Assembly: GCF_000002425.4 (NCBI RefSeq)
Contig: NC_037254.1
Coordinates: 17,546,905 to 17,610,904 of the forward strand
Origin: Physcomitrium patens
Lineage: Eukaryota > Streptophyta > Bryopsida > Funariales > Funariaceae
Length of the DNA stretch: 64,000 bases
Direction of reading: 5' to 3'
This document shows positions 34,699-45,700 of the stretch, one piece after another (the stretch's first letter is position 1; each line of letters starts with the position of its first letter). The notes beneath the pieces are model-generated. The model was given only the letters and a program-made list of their open reading frames with translations, had not been told where the DNA came from and made no database searches. The position numbers and the translations under genes were made by a program.

Positions 34699-34990
34699 AT
34701 GCAGCAGCAGCTCCTCCATGGCCCGCAACTCATGAAAAAGCACGGAGCGCAAAGTGGTCAAGTGTTGCTGTTGGCCATCTTCGTCGTCGTGCCGTTAATT
34801 TCGAGCTTCAAATATATACAAACTCCTCCTCCTCCGCAGCACCATTCTGCAGTTTAGGGCAAGCTTGGTGAACTGGAAGGATTGAAAGGGGATTTTCCTT
34901 GACGATTTCTAGAGCAGAGTCCATGGAAATATTAAGAAATTTGTTATTGCTTAATGAACAGACGAAGCTTCTAGATTCTAGGGTGAGTAT
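34699..34990 (+). other. Possible 5' end of a membrane-anchored protein gene, broken
   Basis: From ATG at 34699 the plus strand encodes a short N-terminus MQQQLLHGPQLMKKHG, then a single hydrophobic helix VLLLAIFVVVPLISSF and a Pro-rich stalk (QTPPPPQHH). This is the layout of a type II Golgi-type membrane anchor. It stops at a TAG near 34855. In another frame the next stretch reads ESMEILRNLLLLNEQTKLL and ends at a good donor, AGG|GTGAGT, near 34982. A gene start broken by a frameshift, or a small intron, would explain both. No downstream exons were found in the AT-rich DNA that follows. Confidence 0.25.
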
Positions 34991-34999
34991 TCTAGGGTG

Positions 35000-35371
35000 A
35001 GTGATACTTGGCATTTGGAATCATGAACCGACTCTATTATTATTATTGCTTTTGTTTTTGTGTCCACAGATTGAATCTTTCTCTTTCTATGCACCTTGTT
35101 TTAAAAAAACCCAGTGATAGATTCTGTTAAAGTACCCATTCTACATGGTAAATCGTCCACCATTGTTGCAGTTTTTTCTAAAACGTTGCAACAGTTGTAA
35201 TAACAAACATGTAGTTGTGTTCTGTGTGAATTTTGAAAAGTCTTATGTTTCGGGTCTTTGGTGTTGTGGTATTGTTATTGTATTGGTCAAGTAGATCGTC
35301 TAATTTGCAATCAATTAAGTGTACCTATTGCATGTTTGAATGATGTTGATACATGTCTTGCTTTTGAGCTT

Positions 35372-35413
<42 letters not shown>

Positions 35414-37044
35414 TCCATTGAAAACATATCAGATCTAAGCATGATCATTACCTTTATTAATGCTAAAACCAAATTTTATAAAACGTGTACTCCACCATAT
35501 ACTACACAACAAATTCACAATTTTTTTAAAAAATGGAAAATAGACATGGTTAAAACAATACAAATTTCAAAATCTTCTACTATTATTTGGAATTTGTGTA
35601 AATAATTAATTTTTTACAAAAAAGTTGATAGAAGTTGATAGAAAGTTAATTTAGCACTGTGCAATGTTTTTATTTGTTCACAATATTAACCCACAAAAAA
35701 AATAAAAAATAAAAAAATAAAAGTCTAGAAATTTACATCTTCATAATTGAATATAACTTAAAATATATTTCTTTTATTGACTTATCATCAAATAATGTTA
35801 CATTTTCCTGCTTTTTGTCATTAATATTTTTTTTAGTAAGCTTCAAAAATATTTACATGTAGCCATGTGTACTGGACTTTCTCTCAAATACTTCAGATAT
35901 TTTCTCTTAACACAAGCACATTTCATGATAATTCTGTAAAAAAAATTCAAGTACAAACTGCATTATGTTTTGGATATGAATTTGAACTTGGGAGTATAAA
36001 CTTTGATAGCTGCGAATTTCAATCATTTAAAACAACAGATATTCAACCAAGAAGCAAATAAATGATATTTAGATTAAAACCCTCATACTTGTAAATATAA
36101 TGAGCACCAAAAGAGGAATTGAAAGTCATTAAGGAATTAAACAAAATAACTCATCAAAACCCATGAGAGCACTGAGACAATGCAGTCAGTTTTGATGAAA
36201 CAAAAAGACATAGATAAACAGTAATTTAACCATATCATCTTTCACCATAAATGTACCCATCAGCAACTTAATTTCATTCATTGATCACATTATTTTTGGT
36301 GTCTACAACCTACTGTTTATTCAAGGATCACACCATTTGTCGATCAAGCTAAAAATATACCCTAAGACTTCAACTTCTCTTGTTGCTTTGCACTGAAATG
36401 TTTACTTATGGAAAAATAGGAAATGTTCTGCATTCCTTTATAGTTGTGAGTTAATCAGAGCTACTCATTTGGAGGTTGTTATTTACATTAAAGTATTCTC
36501 GAGAACCTTGTTTCCAGCTTACTAATTTTATAATAGATCTAAGCATTGCAAACTAAGGATGTTGCATCAGCAGTACCTTAAAACTTGATTTCAGTGCAGT
36601 TATGTTCCAATAGATGAAGGAAGTTGCAAGCCATAACGGCAACAGAATTTTACAGCTCAATGCATTGTTCTGCCAAGTCAAGTCAATGCAGGTGAAAACC
36701 AATGCTCCGTGCAAGAGGTACGAGGTAGCTCCACAAATGCCGTTGCTCTGCAAGCCAACTACCTTGTACAAGTCACACCCACCTTAGCTGCTGTAGCGGC
36801 GCCAGAAAAGTGACAACGCAGCTTTTCATGGAATTCCAAGGATGACGATCATACTGAAAAGCCAATCTCGGCCACTGTGTTCGTCCTTACAATACAGACA
36901 TTGAAACAAGCACATCCAATTGTGGTTGAGGCACCGAAAAAGCTAAGCGTTGATGCTCAACAGTGGAATGATCACCAAGATCCCTTGACAAATTTCATAT
37001 GGGTACAAATGTGACTAGGGACTAACTTCAGGGTTTGAATGTTT
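35000..37044. other. AT-rich then mixed intergenic stretch
   Basis: 35000-36500 is A/T-rich with a (TA)n run near 35372-35407 and no recognisable gene. From about 36500 composition becomes genic. A minus-strand 72-codon frame (36553-36771) shows no known motif and may belong to a 3' UTR or non-coding transcript. Confidence 0.45.
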
Positions 37045-37285
37045 CTAGATCAACCCACCACCAAGGAAACCTCGGCGATGGTGCTTCTTCAAGGCATCTG
37101 CAAGGCTGGCAACAAGTACACGTGATATAGAAAGCATAGCATAACTTACAACACAATGTGTCAAGTCACGTGTTTCTGAAGCTGGACATTGTAAGCTGGT
37201 AGCTAAGAGGAGTGCTAGCGAAAAAGAGACAGAGATCATACCAAGCTTAAGCTGAAGCTCAGATACTGAAACTATTGGCAGAACG
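37045..37285 (-). other. Possible unidentified 3' exons downstream of KAS III
   Basis: Two minus-strand segments join in phase: 37242-37285 (VLPIVSVSELQLKL) and 37045-37097 (ALKKHHRRGFLGGGLI and a stop), with GCAG acceptors and a GTATGA donor between. The join creates an Asp codon. The basic, Gly-ended C-terminus is distinctive, but I do not recognise the family and see no upstream exons before the KAS III stop at 37834. Confidence 0.22.
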
Positions 37286-37624
37286 CTGCAATTCAGCATT
37301 ACAGAGAGATTTGAAAGATGGTTGGAACCCATTTTCTATTAGTACAACCATAGTACCGACACAAAACCAATGTCAAAATTGGGAATTACAAGTTCAGAGG
37401 ACGTCGGCTGATGATACTATATCAAGCTACAAATACAGGGTTGCAGTCCTCAAATGTAATATCTTTCAGCACCGGGGAATGGCTTCTCAAGGAGAAGTAG
37501 AAAACAGACATTCTGTTGTCTTTTGCTACCACTTCTTCGGTAAAATCCCCTATTTTCACTCTATGCCAGATTGTTTACAACCGACTATGATAATTTTCTC
37601 CACGATAACCATAGGCCAAGAAAA

Positions 37625-37625
37625 G

Positions 37626-37668
<43 letters not shown>
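37625..37668. repeat. (GA)n microsatellite with terminal G run
   Basis: About 15 GA units followed by about nine G. It lies about 170 bases beyond the KAS III stop codon, so as (CT)n it is probably in that gene's 3' UTR. Confidence 0.85.
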
Positions 37669-37833
37669 ATCTTTGATACAAGTCACATGACTGTAAGATC
37701 CTATCGGCACCTACTTAATGTGTCAATAATCAACTACAGGAGGGTGAGAGAGATAAGGGGGAGGTTACAAAAGAAAGATAAAAGGAAAAGAAAAGAAAAG
37801 AAAAAAACAGTACTCCTGTAGTGAAGGTATGAT

Positions 37834-40800
37834 CTAACCCCACCGGACAATCGCTGAACCCCACGTAAGACCTGCTCCAAACCCGGCCGTGGCCACCACG
37901 TCACCAGCCTTCACCTTGCCACTTCGAACAGCCTCATCTAATGCTAAAGGTATGGAGGCTGCACTGGTGTTCCCGTAGTTAGCAAGATTAGATATCACTT
38001 TCTCGGATGGTATGTGTAATCGGTCAGACACAGAATCAAGAATCCGTTGATTAGCCTGCCAGATGCAAATCAGGTATTAAGACCCTCAAATGAGGAAGGA
38101 TAGATTACTCATCCAAAATCTGGCGTGTATAGATCACCATAGCGAATTGAATATCAGTGCAAAGTCGTTCCAAGCAATTTTGTTACATATGAACTGCTCG
38201 GACCAGATATAACAACCCCGCCTGAGACTGTAGTTCATGAATTAGGAGCCATGCAGCTGATTGTAGTTGCCCAGTAGGAAATTAGATACCTGATGAAGAA
38301 GCAACCAATCCACGTTGTCTCCTGTAAGGCCAGCCTCCTGCAATGCTCCTTCCACAACCTGAGGCACGGCTCGTACAGCGAACTTGAACACTTCCTTCCC
38401 ATTCATTTGAAGACATTCATATGTAGCCTTCCCAGGCAGTTTGAATGTAGATCCGTTCGTCTCAGCCCCATTAGGGGAACTATCAACATCATCTACTGTC
38501 ACGTGCAAATGCCTGCAGTATCCTCGCCAAAAGTCCAATTCATTGTACATGTAAGCTAACGACTGATTTGAAAAGTACCCCATGTTTACAATTAGGCAAC
38601 TGTGCAACCAATTGGAGGAACTATTCGAGTAATACAGAAGGTAGACTGTTCCAAATTAAAGAGGTAAATAAATAAAATAAAAATAAAAAAACAAGGAAGA
38701 AACATCCTGTAAGGTAAATAAGCCTTGAGGTGGAACAATAGAAAACAGATGTAATTGAAACGTACACCTACCTACGCGAATTAAGCATGAGCAGTAAAAT
38801 GACAAGCCCAATGATCTCTTCTTAGCAGACCATCAATAAATGAAGAGAGGAATGTGAAAACAGGAGAAACCCACTTATGTCCGTTTCCATCACTACGTAG
38901 GTCGAAGCCAAGCAAGCTGTCTTGATCATCAGTTGCTGCCTGTTGAAAGAGGACCGCAAAATATTAGCGATACGATTGAAATGAAATATCACATACGCGG
39001 CTCATGATGATGTAGCACCTACAACCTCGACAACCCGAAGATGATTGACTGGCGTTACTGGGTGAGAGGCAAAAAAGTTTTTAGTGGTCATTTAAGTAGT
39101 AGCATCAAGTTTTTCCTAGAACTTAAGTAGCAACAGACCTGTAAAAGAAGCGCTCCAGAGGCATCGCCAAACAGAATACATGTCCCTCTGTCAGTCCAAT
39201 CCACGTATCGCGATAGAGCATCCGCACCCACCACAAGTACATTCTTGTAACCTCCTCCTGCACACACTTTCGAAGTTAGTTTTAGACAGCCAACATCATG
39301 TGATTCTCTAAGTAGATAGGATGAATTAAGTGCACCTTTCAGTGGACTTAGTTTCCCAGCGTGAATTACCACGAACCAAAGCCCCTCTAGTAACCAAGCA
39401 AATAATAACTGACAACATCGATGGAGGAGAAAAGTAGACAAGTCATTCAAGGCTGTGTGAAACAGTACCTCTAATAAAGCGAGTGGCCGTCACAAGTCCC
39501 AGAACAAAGCCACTACATGCGGCCGTCAAATCGAAAGCTAAGGCATTATGGCATCCCAGCAACTTCTGCACCTGAAAACATTATCATAAAATGCCACATG
39601 AATATGAATAGCACATTCTCGGTTCTAAATAAGAAGGCAAACACAATTAACGGATCACGCTGACGCCGTCGGAATTATTTTTAATTCGACGCAGCATACG
39701 CTTACATACAGCTGACAGAGTACCAAGTTACACATGAAAGGATGAACGTTGTTTCACATGAATGAGACCATAATATGAAGCACCTCATAGAGCAAATGCG
39801 ATTATCCACTACAAGAAGTAAACGTAAGCTTCAATCAGTCTCAAAAAGATCTGAAAGAGCACCATCAAACTTGATAAACAGACGGATCTCTATAGAAAGA
39901 ATTGCAAAACACATATCCACATTAGGCCCTGAATCGCAAAAGACTCGGTACACAAGGATCCGCATCAACCTCAATACCTACCTGTGGAGCGCTGCCGAAC
40001 AGATCGTCTGGGGTGGAAGTGCAGAGCAACAACAAATCAACCTCCTCAGGCTTCACATTCGCCATTTCAAGGGCCTTTCTTGAAGCATCAACAGATAAAG
40101 TTGTCAGAGATTCATCTTCTGCAGCATTTCAAGAAACCAAATCAGATCACTGTCTAGATTCGTGTCCCTTGTGTGAGTCGAAATCATGGGATTGCATAAA
40201 ACTAAGATGTGTATGCTCTTGTTTAGACACGCGAGGTACAATTCGCGAGGAACATGCGCTGCATGGTTCGACCTCCAGAATACAATAAAACTGACAGTGA
40301 TTGTATCACTAAAGGACGGAATTGGCAAGCAGGTGAATATTTCTACATTGCTCTACTCGAGTTGACCGGTTCGACTTGTTCAACCCCCTAACAAATGGCT
40401 CATACTCCTTATGCAATGCATGTCCGAAGAGGCTAGTGTCCTAGAGACGAACGAAAGAATCAGAGCCCAAGAAATCATCATGTGGAAGGTTTCTCGCCTC
40501 CAAGTACACGACGGTTGCGAATTCCTGTTCGCAAGGAGATCCACTCATCCGAAGTGTCCACAAATTTTGAGAGCTCCTCATTTGAGATAACATGCTTCGG
40601 GACAGCCGACCCCGATCCAACCAATCGCGAGCCCCTCCCTACACGCCTGAATAGCCAACCAATGACACGCACTTTAGAAACCTCTCAGTCCTCCCTCCTT
40701 GGATACTGCAACTCCTCCTTATCCAAGAGTTAGGGCACTGGCCTCTGAATTACCGGAAAACGCAACGTTAAACGAGAAAAGTAACAACCTTCGTTTCTGG

Positions 40801-41627
40801 ACTGCAGAAACCTGCCCTTCATTCTGCTTCCCTCCCTCCGATTCCGACGATATAAGTGAGGTGTCCCTGCTGGTTGATCCGCCAGTTCCCAATCAGGACC
40901 AACCAAGAAACTGGAACACAGATTCCCAACACATTCATGCCCAAACCATAACTCTCACACAAGCACAATGACAGACGCCGCCGAGGTTTCACTGCCAAGA
41001 GTGGATAAAAACACAAGGAGATCGCAAGGAGAGCGATCTCTCACCCGTTCGAAGGTGAAATAACAGCTCGACATCTCAGTACGTGTAGTGGCGAGGCGCT
41101 AGAATACGCGAACCTTAGTGAATTCCTCTCATAAGCGCTTGCACCTCCTGTTCACCACAGCCATTCACAAGACTTCAGCAGATGTGGTCCACCAATGCAA
41201 GCACCATACAAGTAAACTGAAAAACTAATCTCAATTCGAATACGATCACCAGCAGACAATCCACTCAAAAATGTAAATGCCATGATTACCACTCAATCTC
41301 CCCGCCCAAGACCCCCCCCCCCCCCAATTCTCCATTCTCACAAGCAACAACATTTCCTGAACTAATCATCAACAACACAACCAAAACCCCAGGCTCAGAA
41401 CCACCTCCAATGGATCCAGGCCCGACAAACGCAACCACAACCCACGCTCCCAAATCCCCATTCCTCTCAACAACTCAACACTCCCATCTCTCTCCACTCG
41501 CCCATCTCATGCCCAACTTCATCGACACAGCGGCACTCCAACAAAAAAGCCCACCTCGAAAAGAAGGCGCGCTTGACGCGCTCCACGACGCTGAAGAGCG
41601 AAGAGCTGACGCTGAGGAGGAGGCCAT
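37834..41627 (-). CDS. KASIII: Plastid 3-oxoacyl-ACP synthase III (FabH/KAS III)
   Basis: Eight minus-strand exons join in phase to 387 residues: 41482-41627, 40498-40646, 39982-40118, 39469-39571, 39139-39257, 38875-38939, 38290-38512 and 37834-38055. The enzyme condenses acetyl-CoA with malonyl-ACP, the first step of plastid type II fatty-acid synthesis. Exon 1 from ATG 41627 is a Ser/Ala-rich transit-type peptide ([15 protein letters not shown]). The catalytic triad is present: Cys ~163 in AACSGF, His ~313 in LLHQANQR and Asn ~343 in [33 protein letters not shown] and [14 protein letters not shown] are further family blocks. Intron 2 appears to use a GC donor (GGAG|GCGAGA), since only that junction restores the expected spacing between [10 protein letters not shown] and ESLTTL. 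Exon 1 and its join to exon 2 rest on phase and transit-peptide character and are less sure than the rest. Upstream, the minus-strand sequence has a C24 run and a CGTC-rich leader. Confidence 0.93.
41312..41325. repeat. C14 homopolymer in KAS III intron 1
   Basis: Fourteen C on the plus strand (G run on the sense strand) inside intron 1, about 157 bases past the exon 1 donor. Confidence 0.85.
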
Positions 41628-42235
41628 GTCCAGAGACGAAAAAAACGCGCGCCTGCACTCCAACTCCCCGCAACACCGCTACAGGAATGGTTAGATTCTG
41701 CGAAAAAGCAGCAGTTGGGGAAAGAGCGAGGGAGGGAGTGAGAATGTGGGAGCAAGCAGAGTGCACTGCAATAGATCAAATACGAGAGACGCGATGACGA
41801 TGAGTAGAAGGGGATGATGAGATGGAGAATGGGAAGAGGGGGGGGGGGGGGGGGGGGGGGGATGGCTGCTGTGCAGGTGCTGATGCAAGTGCTGCGGCTG
41901 CACCAGCGCTGCCTGCCTGCGAAGGGTGATGAAAACGAGGAACCCCTTCTTCGGTTTCTCCTTCAACAAAGGAGGTGCTGGCGCTGACAGTTCTCGTTGG
42001 ACGAGCGTCTTCATCCGTTCTCGTCCGCGCTCCATCTTCCGTTTTGTCGGACGTAGCGTCCAGCCGTCGGGACGATGACGACCGCAGTCGTCGGACGGAG
42101 GCTTTGATCGTTTCTGACGAGGACGGCTCGTGTCGTTGGGCGAAGTTTTTGGTCGTTCGTTCTCGGCTGAGTCGTCCGTCGAACTCCGTCGCTTGCTGTT
42201 TAGACCACAGCGTAACCATTCATTAAGTTACTGTG
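41628..42235 (-). promoter_or_regulatory. KAS III promoter/leader, CpG-rich with C24 tract
   Basis: A G/C-rich upstream region densely sown with CGTC/GACG. On the plus strand it holds a 24-base G run at 41838-41861 (C run on the KAS III sense strand). A 147-codon minus-strand frame (41776-42219) runs through it, but its Pro/Ser/Arg make-up reflects the repeats and it is not called as a gene; it could be an upstream ORF if transcription starts far enough up. The region ends sharply at about 42235, where AT-rich DNA begins. Confidence 0.5.
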
Positions 42236-42741
42236 TACATTTATCCTTTTAATATTATTTTTTTGGATATTTATCTGGTTTTGGGTTTTTGGAAAAGAGT
42301 GAAATTTAATTAACTGTAGAAAGGTATGGAAATTGTATTTAGACTTGAATGTAGATGCCACACACACAAATTTTGTGTAGTTAATATATATTTATATTTA
42401 TATTTAATTAATCTTCTCTAATATTAAGTGACATGTGATGAAAATGACAACCTTTTATAATAAATACCAATTCTAGTACATGAAAGTAAATAAGTTCAAG
42501 TAAAAGTAGATAAAAGCATGATGGGAAGATAGTATCTTCTTCAAGAATTCCTTAGAAACTTTGTAAATGTAGATTATATCTATAAATTTTCTAGATATGC
42601 CTCATAGTTATATATGGGTCTTCTAGAAGTTTTCTTCTTTCTAAAAATTGTTGTAGAGCCAACTTTCAATTTAGACAATTGGTCTACAAGCCTCTTGGTC
42701 TTTAGAAAGTTCTTAAATAGCCTTATTATTAACTAATGCAT

Positions 42742-42786
<45 letters not shown>

Positions 42787-45700
42787 GCATATTAACTCAT
42801 AAAATTGAGCTTTTACAAAATTACTGATTTAATATTTCAAACTAAATCAAGGTTCCACTTCTATCAAAAATTAAGTAAGTTTAATAAATTAAAAAAATAA
42901 AAAGTAATCATAAATTCCATAATATCTGAAATTCTTAAATATTTTTCATACTAACATCATAAAAATTAAACTCACAAAATTGCTGCAATAAAATTTCATT
43001 ACGACGTGACACCCACTGCTGGTTGAGATATTGTTCATATCATATATGCTTTAAAACAGTTGCAATAGTATACATTTAAATTTTTTATGTTTGAAATCAA
43101 AGAGCAAATTAAGGGATTTACAAAATATACTGCAATCTTGTTGTTTAATGCTTCCTTCTCAACACGAGAAAAGAATTTGATATTCTTGTCAATTTGACTT
43201 TTCTTTTTTTAAAGCATGATTAGATACGCCTAATAATAGGCATGCAATTTTTTGTAAACTCAATTAAAATGAGATTTAATTATTTAAAAATAGATCGTAA
43301 ACAAAAAAAATGCATTACCATAAAAGACAAATCAAACAAAGAAATCACATACTGCCAACAAAACATAATTTATGATTTGCATGCAAACAAACTCCAACAT
43401 ACATACACACTTACAGACAAATGGTATTCTAATGTTATAGAAAGATAATGTTATCATGTGAAACCATTTAAACCCAAAATTGATTGAATTTTTGTAACAC
43501 AAACTTCTCCAAAGCAAGCACTGGAAATAAGCTTTAGGAAATTGGACGTAGATGGTATGAAATCACACCAATGATTCACACATGTGATGGGAATTCTTAG
43601 GAAGGCAATGAATATGTTGATATGAACAATATCTCAATCAGATTGTGATGTCATTTTTATTTATTTTTTTAATTGAAATAAGAACTATATCAATTTGATT
43701 GAGATATTTTGCTTATCTCAAGCAATATCTCAATCAGAGTTTTTTTTTGTCATAAGACAATAGATGGCCTCAAAAAATAATAATATGAATATATTGATAT
43801 GAACAATGTTCTACTACATGGCCTTAACCAATATTCTAAATGATATACAAATGTATTATCTAAATTGTTTGAAGTGTGTCTAAATTCATGTTTGTGACAA
43901 TTGGATAAGACTTACGTGCACAAATTTGACCTTATTTGTCCAACCTATGTATTTTAAATTTGATTTGTAGAAACCTTAATCAATGGATCTGTTTATTCTT
44001 AGTTTATAGTAATTTTAAAATAATATAAAATAATTTTAGATAGTTTATTTTTTTTCTGATGATTTATATTTATATTTATATTTATGTCCAAGTAATATAA
44101 TGCAGTTTAGATATCAACTATTGAAATTTTGATTTGATTAAAAATAAATTGATTTGTATTTCTTTTTGTATAAAATTTAAAAATCTAATAAGTACTGTCA
44201 AATAGAACAATGCAGCACATATCAATCAAAAGTTTTAGAAGTTTCAACATAGTCTAAAACATTGTTAATCAACTTGCTTGATTTTCAAATATTGGATCAT
44301 TTAATTGAATTTTTTGTCCAATGCAACAATCTACATCTCAATTTTTGATAAAAATAAATACAAAAGAATTACAAATAGTTCATTTCTATTTTCTAAAATC
44401 ATCATCAATAAACTCCTACCAGTAGAAGTAATTATTAAAAGCCAAAAAAGTCTAATAGTTTGTAATATTACAAACACTTTAAATGAACTTGTCAATTTTT
44501 AATTGATACATATAGAAAGTATGATCCAAAATAGATTAGATATCTCATATTTACAAATATATTCTTGACTTATTTTTAGTTTTCAAAATTCTAAGATTCA
44601 AATTTTAAAACAAATGTTTTTATCCCAAATGGTTTGCAAGCCTTGGGTTTAAAAAAAGACTTGTTAAGTTTTTTAATGTATTTAAATTCTCATTAAGTAT
44701 CAAATTTGTTAATTTTTTTAAATACCATGAGACTTGTTACAATTAGTTAATTTTTCAGTTTGTTATGATTGTCAATAATCACCAAATTTACATTATGCTC
44801 ATAATGGTTTTTTTGAATGATTTATTTTATCATAGTTTAGCTTCAATAAAAACAATAAAACAAATTCGAATAAAACTTGATTTCAACAAATCATGTATGC
44901 TTGCATTTTATTCGCAATATTTTTAAAAATATGTTGTAATTTTTATTTGATGTTTTGCAATATTTTCTTCTTGAAGCAATCATCTCAGATAATATATAAT
45001 TTAGTTCTTATGACTAGTAAAATACAAAAAAATTACATTTTTGAATTTTCCTGAGACTATGTAAATCTAAATTTAATTTCTTTCAAAAAAAGTTTACCTA
45101 TTTAAAAACTTGTAAGTTTTATTTACAACAAAACCCATTATTAAGCTTTCTTAACTTTTGATTTTTGATTTTTTCTATTTTTTATGTAAATCTTTATATT
45201 TCTTTAATTGTATTACTCAAGCCATTAGACTATAGTTTTTTTCTTTATTTATTAATTATCTTGTTAAATTATACTTTTATGACTATATTTTGATTTTAAT
45301 TATTTTGTCACTATAATAAATTTATTTTATATAAAAATAATCAAGTAAGATGATAAAAATTATCTAATTTATTAATTAATTAATTAATCATATATATGAT
45401 TAATATAAGTATATATATGTTTTATGGATTCTTATAGCCTGCCTTTAGCTCATACCACCATTGTTTAGCATTGATTCTAGAAAGTACAACCATCAACCAT
45501 ATTCTAAATACTAGTTGAATCTATATTGGTATCACAAAATCTCAAGAATTTGATTAGTCTCATCACATGTATTTTGTCCAAGTTCCACCTACTATTCTTT
45601 GCTTTCATGGTTGAAAGTTATTCTTGTGTATAATATCATGGAATTTCCCATTAGTTCCAATAATATAGAGCATAAATAAAAACATTAGCTGAATATAATA

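Noticed and set aside
40499-40672. Alternative cytosolic KAS III start in exon 2
   Set aside because: The upstream in-frame codon at 40672 is GTG, not ATG, and the exon 1 transit peptide joins in phase.
41776-42219. 147-codon minus-strand frame upstream of KAS III
   Set aside because: Its Pro and Ser/Arg runs come from the homopolymer tract and CGTC repeats; it is treated as leader or promoter, at most an upstream ORF.
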